From NCBI RefSeq assembly GCF_030409835.1, contig NZ_JAUFQO010000012.1, forward strand, positions 62,001 through 126,000: a stretch of 64,000 nucleotides of DNA, read 5' to 3'. The notes under the pieces are model-generated. The model searched no databases and was not told the origin of the DNA. It saw nothing but the letters and a program-made list of their open reading frames with translations. Positions 17,722-26,952 of the stretch are shown here, one piece after another; positions within the stretch are counted from its first letter, which is position 1, and each line of letters opens with the position of its first letter. The DNA comes from Lutimonas halocynthiae (GTDB taxonomy: Bacteria; Bacteroidota; Bacteroidia; Flavobacteriales; Flavobacteriaceae). The translations under genes and the position numbers were made by a program.

Positions 17722-18999
17722 ATGAGAATAGAAGATATATACGGGCTCTATAAATTAAGTTATAAGGTAGTAAAAGATACCAGGGAAGATGTGAAGAACG
17801 CCCTTTATTTCTCCTTAAAAGGAGAAAGTTTTAATGGGAATAAATATGCGCTGGAGGCGGTGAAAAATGGTGCTAATTATGCCATTATCGATGAGGCACA
17901 ATACAAAGTAGATGATCGCTTGATCTTGGTTGATGATGCATTATTATGTCTTCAGCAATTGGCCAGATATCATAGAGCACAATTAAATATTCCTATTCTT
18001 GCCTTAACAGGAAGTAATGGAAAGACCACTACAAAAGAATTGATCAATGTAGTTTTAAACAAAAAATTCAAATGTCTTTCAACCAAGGGGAATTTGAACA
18101 ATCATATTGGCGTGCCACTCACCTTGTTGTCAATGACTCCTGAATATAATTTTGGTGTTGTTGAAATGGGGGCCAATCATCAGCTTGAAATAGAAGCTTT
18201 ATGTGAGATTGCCCAACCTGACTTTGGTTATATCACTAATTTCGGTAGGGTTCATTTAGAGGGTTTTGGAAGTTTTGAAGGTGTAATTAAAGGTAAAACA
18301 GAGATGTACAAGCATCTGAAAGATGCTGATAAAATCGTCTTTGTCAATCAAGAAGATCCTATACAAATGGAAAAATCTTCTGGGATTAATCGAACGGTTT
18401 TTGGCGGGGAAGGAGCTGATTGCAATGTGGCTTTTACGGATGCCGATCCGTTTGTGAGTATATCTTTCGAAGGAATTGAAATAAACAGCAAACTCATAGG
18501 AGCATATAATTTTGCTAATATTGCTGCAGCTGTTTGTATTGGGAACTATTTTGGAATACCTGCACCTGAGATTAAAGATGCGATAGAAGGATTCACGCCT
18601 AATAACAATAGGTCACAGATTATTCAACGTGCATCCAATAAGGTTATTATGGATGCTTATAATGCCAATCCGAACAGTATGGATGCCGCTATATCAAATC
18701 TTGCAAGCCTGTCCGATCATAAAAAAGTGGCCATATTGGGTGACATGTTCGAACTAGGCGATGATGCTATATTAGAGCATCAAAAGATAGTTGACCAATT
18801 AAGTGCTATTGATTTGGTAGCCGTATATCTTGTTGGGGAAACATTTTATAAAACAAACAGACTGAATAGCAACATGCATAAATTCAGATCATTTGAAGAA
18901 TTTGTAAAATTGTTTGAAGGCAATTCTTACACGGATACAACATTTTTAATCAAAGCTTCAAGAGGAATGGCCCTAGAAAGGACTTTAGACTATATCTAA
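17722..18999 (+). CDS. murF: UDP-MurNAc-tripeptide--D-Ala-D-Ala ligase (MurF)
   Basis: The cytosolic Mur ligase that adds D-Ala-D-Ala to the UDP-MurNAc tripeptide, completing the peptidoglycan stem peptide. The 425 residues show the Mur order: N-terminal substrate domain (DVKNALYFSLKGESFNGN), ATP-binding domain with P-loop LTGSNGKTTT (95-104) and EMGANH, and a C-terminal domain with MDAYNANPNSMDAAI and ILGDMFELG. The start is the first ATG after the gldJ terminator. It converges on a small secreted-protein gene 3 bases away. Confidence 0.95.
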   Translation: MRIEDIYGLYKLSYKVVKDTREDVKNALYFSLKGESFNGNKYALEAVKNGANYAIIDEAQYKVDDRLILVDDALLCLQQLARYHRAQLNIPILALTGSNGKTTTKELINVVLNKKFKCLSTKGNLNNHIGVPLTLLSMTPEYNFGVVEMGANHQLEIEALCEIAQPDFGYITNFGRVHLEGFGSFEGVIKGKTEMYKHLKDADKIVFVNQEDPIQMEKSSGINRTVFGGEGADCNVAFTDADPFVSISFEGIEINSKLIGAYNFANIAAAVCIGNYFGIPAPEIKDAIEGFTPNNNRSQIIQRASNKVIMDAYNANPNSMDAAISNLASLSDHKKVAILGDMFELGDDAILEHQKIVDQLSAIDLVAVYLVGETFYKTNRLNSNMHKFRSFEEFVKLFEGNSYTDTTFLIKASRGMALERTLDYI

Positions 19000-19002
19000 A
19001 CC

Positions 19003-19533
19003 CTACCAGTCATCTTCATACGTTTCCATCTTATTATTGGAAATGTAATAATTCAAACTTGTAATGGCTTTCATCATTTCAGTATCTATAGGTTCCTCTA
19101 TTAGAATCTGATAGTCTGTTGGGAACCTTTCAATATAAGTCTTAAGACTCATAGACTGTAAATCACCTTTAGAGATCTTTCCTACTCTGAAATTACTAAA
19201 ATCGTATTTATACCTGTTGTCTTTAGCTTTAATGGAAACATCAAAGAATAATTCCACATCAATAGCTTTTCTGATAAGTGTCCATCTAAAACGAAAAGTG
19301 TTGAGTTGTTTGACACTAGACGAGTCAGTTTTCATTGAATCAATTTGAGTGTAGTAATTACTCAACCATGATTTTGCTCTTGATTGAATCTCTGAACTAC
19401 TAACTCCTTCTGCCCGCGCAACTTCTTCGTATCTGTATTCGCCAGTTTCACTATCAATCATGATTAATTGAGCCTGACCAAAATAAAAAGATAAAAATAA
19501 AATGAGGGGTACAATTATTTTTCTTTTTTTCAT
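19003..19533 (-). CDS. Secreted DUF4468-like protein
   Basis: A 176-residue exported protein of unknown function. Residues 1-21 are a signal peptide. The remainder (AKSWLSNYYTQIDSM, an RFRWTLIRKAI strand, then LFFDVSIKAKDNRYKYDFSNF) resembles the DUF4468 (TBP-like fold) pattern seen in many Bacteroidota secreted proteins. The match is by overall shape, not by a diagnostic motif. It lies downstream of argS's 3' end on the opposite side of murF and has no clear partner. Confidence 0.55.
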   Translation of the reverse strand: MKKRKIIVPLILFLSFYFGQAQLIMIDSETGEYRYEEVARAEGVSSSEIQSRAKSWLSNYYTQIDSMKTDSSSVKQLNTFRFRWTLIRKAIDVELFFDVSIKAKDNRYKYDFSNFRVGKISKGDLQSMSLKTYIERFPTDYQILIEEPIDTEMMKAITSLNYYISNNKMETYEDDW

Positions 19534-19656
19534 AATAATTTAAATCAAAAAAATACACTAAAAAATAGTGTATTTTCACATATAATTAGCTGACGAAGTT
19601 ACCAATTTAATTTAATTAATCAAAAAAGACTGGTGTTTTTCGTTTTTTAAATCTAC

Positions 19657-21414
19657 TTACATTCTTCCGGGTACTTCGATACCTAACAATTTGAAAGAAG
19701 ATTTTATAACACTAGATACACCATAAGATAATTGAATCCTCAATATTTTCTCGTTGTTATTATCTGCTCCAAAGATTGGAACGCTTTGGTAAAAAGAATT
19801 ATAACTTTTCACCAATTCATAAGTGTAATTAGCAATAAGTGCCGGGCTTAAGTTTTCAGCAGCATTTTGAATAATATCCGGAAAAGTCTGAATTAGTTTA
19901 ATCAATTCTTTTTCTTTTGGATGAAGACTTTCGATACTGATATTTTCTTTAGTATTGAAGTCTGCTTTTCTCAGAATTGATTGTATTCTGGCATATGTAT
20001 ATTGTATAAAAGGTCCTGTGTTTCCGTTGAAATCAATGGACTCCTTAGGATCGAAAAGTATGCGCTTTTTAGGGTCTACTTTTAAAATATAGTATTTTAA
20101 AGCTCCCAGACCTATTATGTTATAAAGGCCTTGTTTTTCTTCTTCGCTGTATCCTTCTAATTTGCCTAGTTCTTGAGAGATTTCACCTGCTGTTTTTGTC
20201 ATTTCGAACATGAGCTCATCAGCATCCACAACAGTTCCTTCGCGAGACTTCATTTTACCTTCTGGCAAGTCAACCATTCCATATGAAAGGTGATGCAGGT
20301 TTTGAGCCCAATCAAAGCCCATTTTTTTAAGGATTAAGAACAATACTTTAAAGTGATAGTCTTGCTCATTTCCTACTGTATAGACCAAACCGTCAATGTC
20401 AGGGAAATCTTTGATTCTCTGAATAGCGGTTCCTATGTCTTGTGTCATATATACCGCGGTACCGTCTGCTCTTAAGACAATTTTCTCATCTAAACCTTCT
20501 TCCGTTAGGTCAATCCATACCGAGCCATCTTCTTTTCTGTAAAAGATATTTTTATCTAAACCTTCAGCAACAAATTCTTTTCCCAGTAAGTAAGTTTTAC
20601 TTTCGTAATAATTTGTATCAAAATCTACACCAAGGGCCTTATAACTTTCGTCAAATCCTTTGTAAACCCATTCATTCATTTTTTTCCAAAGCGCAACAGT
20701 TTCTTTATCACCGGCTTCCCAGTTACGCAGCATTTCTTGTGCCTCCAAAAGGATTGGGGCTTGCTTTTTAGCTTCCTCTTCTGTTTTCCCTTTCTCGATC
20801 AGTGCTTCGATTTCCTTCTTGTATTCCTTGTCAAATTTCACATAGTAGTTCCCAACGAGTTTATCACCTTTTAAGCCTGTGCTTTCAGGCGTCTCGTTTT
20901 GACCGAATTTCGACCAGGCAACCATACTTTTGCAAATGTGAATACCCCTGTCGTTTATGATTTGTGTCTTGTAGACCTTTTTGCCCGAAGCAGCAAGAAT
21001 CTCAGCTACAGAATAACCTAATAAGTTGTTTCTGACATGGCCTAAGTGAAGCGGCTTATTCGTATTAGGTGAAGAATACTCCACCATAATAGCGCCGTTT
21101 TTTTCCTGAACTGAGCCATAAGAATTGAAATCAGAAATAGCATTGAAATAGGAGATGTAGTGGGCATCACTTATGACAAGGTTTAAAAAACCTTTTACCA
21201 CATTAAAACCTGTCACAATTTTTGAATGCTCCTTCAAGTAATTGCCAATATTTTCGGCAATTTGAACAGGGTTTCCTTTGATGAATTTAAGAAGTGGAAA
21301 GACAACAATTGTAATGTCTCCTTCGAAGTCTTTTCTTGTTTCTTGAAATTCGATCTTTTCAATTTCAAGATCATAAATTGATTTTATTCCTTCTTTAGCG
21401 ATAGAATCGAGCAT
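19657..21414 (-). CDS. argS: Arginyl-tRNA synthetase
   Basis: A class I aminoacyl-tRNA synthetase that charges tRNA-Arg. From the ATG at 21414 it has 585 residues: the N-terminal Arg-S domain (about 1-80), the catalytic core with SSPNTNKPLHLGHVRNN (the HIGH motif as HLGH), KMKSREGTVV as the KMSKS-equivalent loop, and the C-terminal DALR anticodon-binding helices (about 460-585). An in-frame TTG at 21450 is part of the box TATTTTTG (minus strand, 21448-21455), so the ATG is chosen. It is divergent from the Cys-cluster gene. Confidence 0.95.
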   Translation of the reverse strand: MLDSIAKEGIKSIYDLEIEKIEFQETRKDFEGDITIVVFPLLKFIKGNPVQIAENIGNYLKEHSKIVTGFNVVKGFLNLVISDAHYISYFNAISDFNSYGSVQEKNGAIMVEYSSPNTNKPLHLGHVRNNLLGYSVAEILAASGKKVYKTQIINDRGIHICKSMVAWSKFGQNETPESTGLKGDKLVGNYYVKFDKEYKKEIEALIEKGKTEEEAKKQAPILLEAQEMLRNWEAGDKETVALWKKMNEWVYKGFDESYKALGVDFDTNYYESKTYLLGKEFVAEGLDKNIFYRKEDGSVWIDLTEEGLDEKIVLRADGTAVYMTQDIGTAIQRIKDFPDIDGLVYTVGNEQDYHFKVLFLILKKMGFDWAQNLHHLSYGMVDLPEGKMKSREGTVVDADELMFEMTKTAGEISQELGKLEGYSEEEKQGLYNIIGLGALKYYILKVDPKKRILFDPKESIDFNGNTGPFIQYTYARIQSILRKADFNTKENISIESLHPKEKELIKLIQTFPDIIQNAAENLSPALIANYTYELVKSYNSFYQSVPIFGADNNNEKILRIQLSYGVSSVIKSSFKLLGIEVPGRM

Positions 21415-21447
21415 ATTTTGAACCACAGTGTACTTTGTTTTGAGCCG

Positions 21448-21455
21448 CAAAAATA
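21448..21455 (-). promoter_or_regulatory. Promoter -7 box of argS
   Basis: TATTTTTG on the minus strand fits TAnnTTTG. It lies 33 bases upstream of the argS ATG, in the short divergent region shared with the Cys-cluster gene. Confidence 0.45.
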
Positions 21456-21466
21456 ATTATTTTCAG

Positions 21467-21495
21467 TTGATAATGGATAAGATATAGTACTTTTG
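21467..21495 (+). promoter_or_regulatory. Promoter of the YkgJ-type gene
   Basis: TTG (21467-21469), 18 bases, TACTTTTG (21488-21495). This is a full match to the Bacteroidota TTG-N17-23-TAnnTTTG pattern and ends 18 bases before the chosen ATG. Confidence 0.65.
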
Positions 21496-21513
21496 ATTCA
21501 AGGACGATTTGAT

Positions 21514-22008
21514 ATGGAGAAAATAATTCAAGAATTACCTGAAAAGGCGAAAGAAAAATGGTTGGAGAATAAGAAGTATTTCGCCAAACTTAAAAAAAAG
21601 CAGCGTAAAAGATTAGATGTCATGATGAATGAGATCCATGACGAAGAATTTGAGAGAACTGATTGTTTGACATGCGCTAATTGCTGTAAAACAACTAGCC
21701 CCATTTTTACCGAAAAGGATATTAGCAGGATTTCAAAATACCTTAAAATGAAGGATGAAAAATTCATTAGCCAATATTTACAGCGTGATACGGATGATTT
21801 TCTGGTTTTAAAAACGGCTCCTTGTACTTTCTTAGATCAGGATAACAGTTGTTTTATTTATGATGTGCGACCTAAGGCCTGCAGTGAATATCCTCACACC
21901 AATCGCAAAAAGTTTATTCAAATTACTGATCTCACGCTAAAAAATACTGAAATTTGCCCTGCGGTTTTTAATATTGTCGAGACGTTGAAATCAAAATTAC
22001 CCCTCTAA
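21514..22008 (+). CDS. YkgJ family cysteine-cluster protein
   Basis: A 164-residue cytosolic protein with the zinc/iron-chelating cysteine cluster of the YkgJ (CxxCxxCC) family. The cysteines are Cys51, 54, 57 and 58 in CLTCANCCKT, with further cysteines in APCTFLDQDNSCF and RPKACSEYPH. The first 45 residues are lysine-rich helix. The family's reaction is not well defined; metal-cluster-dependent modification is inferred. The in-frame TTG at 21493 is the end of the promoter box, so the ATG at 21514 is used. Confidence 0.85.
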   Translation: MEKIIQELPEKAKEKWLENKKYFAKLKKKQRKRLDVMMNEIHDEEFERTDCLTCANCCKTTSPIFTEKDISRISKYLKMKDEKFISQYLQRDTDDFLVLKTAPCTFLDQDNSCFIYDVRPKACSEYPHTNRKKFIQITDLTLKNTEICPAVFNIVETLKSKLPL

Positions 22009-22043
22009 ATCAAGCTACTTGACACTGGATAGAACAAAAAAAC

Positions 22044-23315
22044 TTATTCAGGATATAAAAGATATTTTTCCCTGATCAATTTGAATTTTTCTAATTCAGG
22101 TTTCCAGGTTTTACTGATTTCTTGCGCACTCATTCCTGATTCAATTTGTTTTCTGAGATCTTCATTACCGGCATGAATCGTAAATGTTTTGCCGAAAAAC
22201 TCCTTTTCTTTAGGCGTTTTTTGATAAGCATCAATCAACCATTCCAGATTGACCTTGTTCATCCAGGCTTCATTACTTAAATTATTTCCATGACATACTT
22301 CTCCCTTAAATTTAGGATTTTTAGAACCAAAATTTGATTCAGGAATATAAACCAGGTCGGATGAAGGAAAAAAGGGTGCTCCATAACGCTGAAATTGAAA
22401 TTCAGTTCCCCTTCCTGCATTAATAATGGTTCCTTCGAAAAAACCAAGACTAGGATATAAATTTATAGCATGGTCATTTGGCAGGTTAGGTGAGGGTCTT
22501 ACAGGCAAACTATATGTACTTCTGTGCTTGTAATTCAAACTCCGAATTACATGTAAATCACATTGAATACTATCTTTTAACCAACCTTCGCCATTTACCA
22601 TCTGGGCATATTCTCCAATGGTCATACCATAAACCAGTGGTACTTCATGCATACCAACAAACGAACTGTGCTTAGATTCAAGCACTGGACCATCTACATA
22701 ATGACCATTTGGATTTGGTCTGTCCAGAACAATTAAGGTAATTTCTTGTTCCGCACAGGCTTCCATAACAAGACTCAAGGTTGATATATAGGTGTAAAAC
22801 CTGACACCAACATCTTGAATGTCAAATAGCACAACATCTATACCAGTCAATTGATCTTTACTGGGTTTTTTGTTTGCTCCATAAAGCGATATAATAGAAA
22901 GGCCGGTTTTGATGTCCTTATCATTGGCCACTACTTCTCCTGCATCAACTTTTCCTCTAAATCCATGTTCAGGTGCAAAGACTTTTTCGATATGGATATT
23001 ATGACTTAACAAGGTGTCAATCAAATGCGAATAATTCTGATTCTCAGTTAAAGACCCCCGACTAACCACGCTTGTCTGATTCGCAACGACTGCAATTTTT
23101 TTGTCAATCAGAAAAGGAAGGTAACTATTCATCAGATCGGCAGCTGGGACAATTTTCAATTTGGTTGAATCAGCGGCGGTATAGGCATAAAGGAAATTAT
23201 CCTTATTCATATTATGTGAGCTTCGAACATTAAAGGAACCTATAACAAAAAGGAAAACGATTAATTCAGTTACTAAAATTAAATATGTATTTTTGGACCG
23301 AATTAATCTTTTCAT
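22044..23315 (-). CDS. Exo-beta-N-acetylmuramidase NamZ-like (DUF1343)
   Basis: A 423-residue enzyme of the DUF1343/NamZ family, which removes MurNAc from the non-reducing ends of peptidoglycan fragments. A hydrophobic segment at about 11-28 serves as signal or membrane anchor. Family motifs include FAPEHGFRGKVDAGE, LFDIQDVGVRFYTY, LDRPNPNGHYVDGP and SPNLPNDHAINLYPS. It probably works in cell-wall recycling outside the inner membrane. The FtsX-type permease gene is divergent, with its TTG start only 5 bases away. Confidence 0.88.
   Translation of the reverse strand: MKRLIRSKNTYLILVTELIVFLFVIGSFNVRSSHNMNKDNFLYAYTAADSTKLKIVPAADLMNSYLPFLIDKKIAVVANQTSVVSRGSLTENQNYSHLIDTLLSHNIHIEKVFAPEHGFRGKVDAGEVVANDKDIKTGLSIISLYGANKKPSKDQLTGIDVVLFDIQDVGVRFYTYISTLSLVMEACAEQEITLIVLDRPNPNGHYVDGPVLESKHSSFVGMHEVPLVYGMTIGEYAQMVNGEGWLKDSIQCDLHVIRSLNYKHRSTYSLPVRPSPNLPNDHAINLYPSLGFFEGTIINAGRGTEFQFQRYGAPFFPSSDLVYIPESNFGSKNPKFKGEVCHGNNLSNEAWMNKVNLEWLIDAYQKTPKEKEFFGKTFTIHAGNEDLRKQIESGMSAQEISKTWKPELEKFKLIREKYLLYPE
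23288..23295 (+). promoter_or_regulatory. Promoter -7 box of the FtsX-type permease gene
   Basis: TATTTTTG fits TAnnTTTG. It lies inside the first codons of the namZ-like gene on the other strand and 25 bases before the TTG start of the permease, so the ATG at 23285 cannot be the start of this transcript. Confidence 0.45.
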
Positions 23316-23320
23316 TTCAA

Positions 23321-24556
23321 TTGAATTACGAGTTATTTATAGCCAAGCGAATCATTGCTTCTAAGGAACACAAAAATAGTGTTTCGTCACCTATAATAAA
23401 AATTTCTATCCTCGCTATTGCCATAGGAATTATTGTCATGCTTTTTTCGGTAGCTACAGGTGTTGGTTTGCAGAAAAAGATCAAAGAAAAAATCTCTGGA
23501 TTTAATGGAGATATTCAGATCAGTAATTATGATTCTAATAATTCCAGGGTAACGGTAAGTCCAATTCTAAAGGATCAGGATTTTTATCCTGAATTTACCA
23601 CTGTTCCTAATGTTAAGAAAGTACAAGCTTATGCCACCAAAGCAGGTATTATCAGAACACCGAATGAATTTGAGGGTATTATTTTAAAAGGAGTGGATAA
23701 AGATTATGATTGGTCTTTTTTTGCTGAATATATAAAATCTGGTCAGCCGCCAATATTAACCGGAAAGGTTTCCAATGAAGTACTGATATCGGCAAAAACT
23801 GCGGGGAGATTGAGCCTTAAAAAAGGTGATGAGTTCCATATGTTTTTCGTTAAGGATGACCCAAATAAGGCACCAAATTCAAGAAAATTTACAGTTAGCG
23901 GTGTTTTTGATTCAGGATTTGAAGAATTCGATGAGGCTTTTATCATTGGCGATATAAGACATATTCAACGCATCAATAAATGGAAGGATAATGAAGTTGG
24001 TGGATTTGAATTGTTTGTATATGATTTTGATCAACTCAGAGAAACAGGATTTGAAGTATATGAGCAAATAGATGCCTCTTTAAACGCATATACTATACAG
24101 GAGAAATTTCCAGCCATTTTTGAATGGCTAAGCCTTTTTGATACAAATATCATCGTGATTATTGGTATAATGATACTGATAGCGGGAATCAATATGATTA
24201 CAGCTCTTTTAGTGCTTATACTTGAAAGAACGCAGATGATCGGTATTTTAAAAGCATTGGGGAATAACAATTGGAGTATACGTAAGATCTTTTTGTATAA
24301 TGCGGCTTTTCTTATTGGTAAAGGCTTGTTTTGGGGTAATCTGATAGGGATTGGACTTTTGCTTATTCAAAAATATACTGGCATTATAACGCTTGATCCG
24401 GAAACTTATTACGTGAATCAGGCACCTGTCTATATTAGTATTCCGGCACTGATATGGATTAATTTAGGGACATTAAGTCTTTGTGTACTGATGCTAATTG
24501 TGCCTTCGTATATTGTTAGTAAAATTAGTCCTGTAAAAGCCATAAAATTTGATTAA
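23321..24556 (+). CDS. ABC transporter permease, FtsX/LolC-like
   Basis: An inner-membrane permease (411 residues from TTG 23321) with four membrane segments: one near the N-terminus (about 24-46) and three in the C-terminal FtsX domain (about 265-410). A large periplasmic MacB-like domain lies between. TTG is preferred because the protein then begins MNYELFIAKRII, the usual start of this Bacteroidota family; the longer ATG (23285) overlaps the namZ-like gene and precedes the promoter box. LolCDE-type lipoprotein release is the likely process. No ATPase gene is adjacent. Confidence 0.82.
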   Translation: MNYELFIAKRIIASKEHKNSVSSPIIKISILAIAIGIIVMLFSVATGVGLQKKIKEKISGFNGDIQISNYDSNNSRVTVSPILKDQDFYPEFTTVPNVKKVQAYATKAGIIRTPNEFEGIILKGVDKDYDWSFFAEYIKSGQPPILTGKVSNEVLISAKTAGRLSLKKGDEFHMFFVKDDPNKAPNSRKFTVSGVFDSGFEEFDEAFIIGDIRHIQRINKWKDNEVGGFELFVYDFDQLRETGFEVYEQIDASLNAYTIQEKFPAIFEWLSLFDTNIIVIIGIMILIAGINMITALLVLILERTQMIGILKALGNNNWSIRKIFLYNAAFLIGKGLFWGNLIGIGLLLIQKYTGIITLDPETYYVNQAPVYISIPALIWINLGTLSLCVLMLIVPSYIVSKISPVKAIKFD

Positions 24557-24561
24557 ATTTG
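24554..24561 (+). promoter_or_regulatory. Promoter -7 box of lpd
   Basis: TAAATTTG fits TAnnTTTG and overlaps the stop codon of the permease gene. It would give a leader of about 60 bases before the lpd ATG at 24629. No TTG is correctly spaced. Confidence 0.4.
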
Positions 24562-24628
24562 CATTCCGAAAATCGATTTGATCATAGATCAGTGCGATTT
24601 GCTAATAAAAATAAAATATTTTGAACAT

Positions 24629-26017
24629 ATGAAATACGATATTATTGTCATTGGAAGCGGACCAGGCGGATATGTGACCGCTATTAGAGCTTCTCAATTA
24701 GGATTTAAAGTTGCAGTTGTAGAAAAGGCTGAATTAGGTGGCGTATGCCTTAATTGGGGTTGTATTCCTACTAAAGCTCTTTTAAAGAGCGCTCAGGTCT
24801 ATGAGTATCTAAAACATGTTGACAGTTATGGATTAAAAGCCAAAGAAATCGATAAGGATTTTTCGGCTGTAGTCAAAAGAAGTCGTGGTGTGGCTGAAGG
24901 TATGAGTAAGGGCGTTCAGTTCTTAATGAAAAAGAATAAGATTGACATCATCGAAGGATTTGGTAAGATTAAAACTGGTAAAAAAGTTGATGTTACTGAT
25001 GATAAAGGCGGTGTTACTGAATATAGTGCAGATCATTTGGTTATTGCTACAGGAGCAAGATCGAGAGAATTGCCATTTTTGCCAATGGATGGTAAAAAAG
25101 TTATTGGCTACAGACAAGCCATGGTGTTGCCTAAGCAGCCTAAGAAAATGATTATCGTTGGATCAGGAGCTATTGGTGTTGAGTTTGCTTATTTTTATAA
25201 TGCAATGGGTACTGAAGTAACTATTGTTGAATTCCTTCCTAATATTGTTCCTCTTGAGGATGAAGAAATTTCAAAACAATTTGAAAGATCTTTGAAGAAA
25301 TCAGGAATTAAAGTTATGACTAACTCTAGTGTGACGAAAGTTGATACTTCTGGAGCAGGAGTTGTTGCAAGCGTTTCAACTAAAAAAGGAGATATTACGC
25401 TAGAGGCTGATATTGTTCTTTCTGCTGTTGGTATCAAATCTAATATAGAGAACCTAGGTTTGGAAGAAGTTGGTATTGTTACAGATAAAGACAAGATTTT
25501 AGTAAATGATTTTTACCAGACAAACCTTCCAGGTTATTATGCCATAGGAGATGTTGTACCGGGTCCTGCTTTGGCGCATGTTGCTTCTGCGGAAGGGATA
25601 ACTTGTGTTGAAAAAATTGCTGGACTAAATCCAGAACCTATTGATTATGGTAATATACCTGGCTGTACCTATGCTAGCCCTGAAATTGCTAGTGTTGGAA
25701 TGACTGAAAAACAAGCGAAGGAGAAAGGTTTTGACATTAAAGTTGGTAAATTTCCGTTTTCAGCTTCAGGAAAAGCTTCTGCAGCCGGTAACAAAGAAGG
25801 CTTTGTTAAAGTGATCTTTGATGCTAAGTATGGAGAATGGCTTGGTTGTCATATGATTGGAGCAGGCGTTACCGATATGATCGCTGAGGCAGTTTTAGGT
25901 AGAAAACTTGAAACAACCGGACATGAAGTTTTGAAGACGATACATCCTCATCCAACCATGAGCGAGGCGGTAATGGAAGCCGTCGCAGATGCATACGATG
26001 AAGTAATTCATTTATAA
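24629..26017 (+). CDS. lpdA: Dihydrolipoyl dehydrogenase (E3)
   Basis: FAD flavoenzyme that reoxidises dihydrolipoamide in 2-oxoacid dehydrogenase and glycine-cleavage complexes. From the ATG at 24629 it has 462 residues: FAD motif IGSGPGGYVTA, redox cysteines Cys40 and Cys45 in CLNWGCIPT, NAD motif VGSGAIGVEFA, YAIGDV, and the catalytic His-Glu in HPHPTMSE. An in-frame TTG at 24578 adds an unrelated extension. No E1 or E2 genes are nearby, so it probably serves several complexes. A strong terminator follows. Confidence 0.95.
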   Translation: MKYDIIVIGSGPGGYVTAIRASQLGFKVAVVEKAELGGVCLNWGCIPTKALLKSAQVYEYLKHVDSYGLKAKEIDKDFSAVVKRSRGVAEGMSKGVQFLMKKNKIDIIEGFGKIKTGKKVDVTDDKGGVTEYSADHLVIATGARSRELPFLPMDGKKVIGYRQAMVLPKQPKKMIIVGSGAIGVEFAYFYNAMGTEVTIVEFLPNIVPLEDEEISKQFERSLKKSGIKVMTNSSVTKVDTSGAGVVASVSTKKGDITLEADIVLSAVGIKSNIENLGLEEVGIVTDKDKILVNDFYQTNLPGYYAIGDVVPGPALAHVASAEGITCVEKIAGLNPEPIDYGNIPGCTYASPEIASVGMTEKQAKEKGFDIKVGKFPFSASGKASAAGNKEGFVKVIFDAKYGEWLGCHMIGAGVTDMIAEAVLGRKLETTGHEVLKTIHPHPTMSEAVMEAVADAYDEVIHL

Positions 26018-26020
26018 AAA

Positions 26021-26050
26021 AAAAGAGGCTTTTAAAGCCTCTTTTTTTTT
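26021..26050 (+). terminator. Intrinsic terminator after lpd
   Basis: Stem GAGGCTT (26025-26031) with AAGCCTC (26035-26041), flanked by an A run before and nine T residues after. It begins a few bases after the lpd stop. Confidence 0.88.
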
Positions 26051-26095
26051 GCCTTTTTCTCAAGTATATATTAAGAATAATTCACCCTATTGTTT

Positions 26096-26103
26096 TATCT
26101 TTG
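26096..26103 (+). promoter_or_regulatory. Promoter -7 box upstream of the peroxiredoxin gene
   Basis: TATCTTTG fits TAnnTTTG. It would give a leader of roughly 165 bases before the peroxiredoxin ATG. The leader holds no gene and no obvious strong hairpin. Confidence 0.4.
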
Positions 26104-26276
26104 CAAGGGTAATTTATCCCTGTTTTTGAGCCCCAAATAAAATGATTTAGGATTATAAAGAAAATCTATTTCAGTATAAAATTTTGAGATGATACTCAGA
26201 GTTTCTAAGCTGCTTTATGGCTTAATTTCGCAATCAGATAAAACAATAAAATAATAATCAATAAAAACAATAAATT

Positions 26277-26915
26277 ATGGCTTTAGTAGGAAAAAAATTT
26301 CCAGATTTTGATGTAGATGCAATGAACGAAATGGGAGACACATTTAAGATCAATGTATATGACGAAGCAGTAAAAAACGGTAAAAAAGTTCTTCTTTTTT
26401 GGTACCCAAAAGATTTCACTTTTGTATGTCCAACTGAAATCAGAGCTTTTCAGGATGCACTTGGAGAATTTGAAGAAAGAAACACAGTTGTTATTGGAGC
26501 TTCAGTTGATACAGCAGAGGTTCATTTTGCATGGTTGAATACTTCAAAGGATAACGGTGGCATTGAAGGTGTGACTTTTCCTTTATTAGCGGATACCAAT
26601 CGCAACTTGTCATCTCAATTAGGAATTTTAGACATCGTATCAGAATCTTATGATGAGGCAACTGGGAATGTAATGATAGATGGTTCTTATGTAACATATA
26701 GAGCAACCTATTTAATTGATGAAGAAGGGAAAATATTTCATGAAAGTGTAAATGATATGCCATTAGGTAGAAACGTAGCAGAGTATTTAAGATTGATTGA
26801 CGCTTATACACATGTTCAGGAGAAAGGTGAAGTTTGTCCGGCTAACTGGGAAGAAGGTAAAGATGCCATGGTTGCTGATAGAGATGGTGTTGCTTCATAT
26901 TTGAGCACTCACTAA
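26277..26915 (+). CDS. 2-Cys peroxiredoxin (AhpC/Prx1 type)
   Basis: A thiol peroxidase that reduces hydrogen peroxide and organic peroxides, 212 residues. The peroxidatic cysteine is Cys51 in FTFVCPTE and the resolving cysteine is Cys187 in GEVCPANW near the C-terminus, the typical 2-Cys arrangement. It heads a probable operon with a thioredoxin and DUF6952 gene, so the thioredoxin is a likely reductant. It is separated from lpd by a strong terminator. Oxidative-stress control is plausible but no operator was recognised. Confidence 0.93.
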   Translation: MALVGKKFPDFDVDAMNEMGDTFKINVYDEAVKNGKKVLLFWYPKDFTFVCPTEIRAFQDALGEFEERNTVVIGASVDTAEVHFAWLNTSKDNGGIEGVTFPLLADTNRNLSSQLGILDIVSESYDEATGNVMIDGSYVTYRATYLIDEEGKIFHESVNDMPLGRNVAEYLRLIDAYTHVQEKGEVCPANWEEGKDAMVADRDGVASYLSTH

Positions 26916-26952
26916 TTATTAAGATATTCGTAAGTCAAAAAAAAATCAGATT

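Noticed and set aside
20442-20771. 109-codon open frame on + inside argS
   Set aside because: It lies fully opposite the catalytic region of argS, with no family resemblance and no start context.
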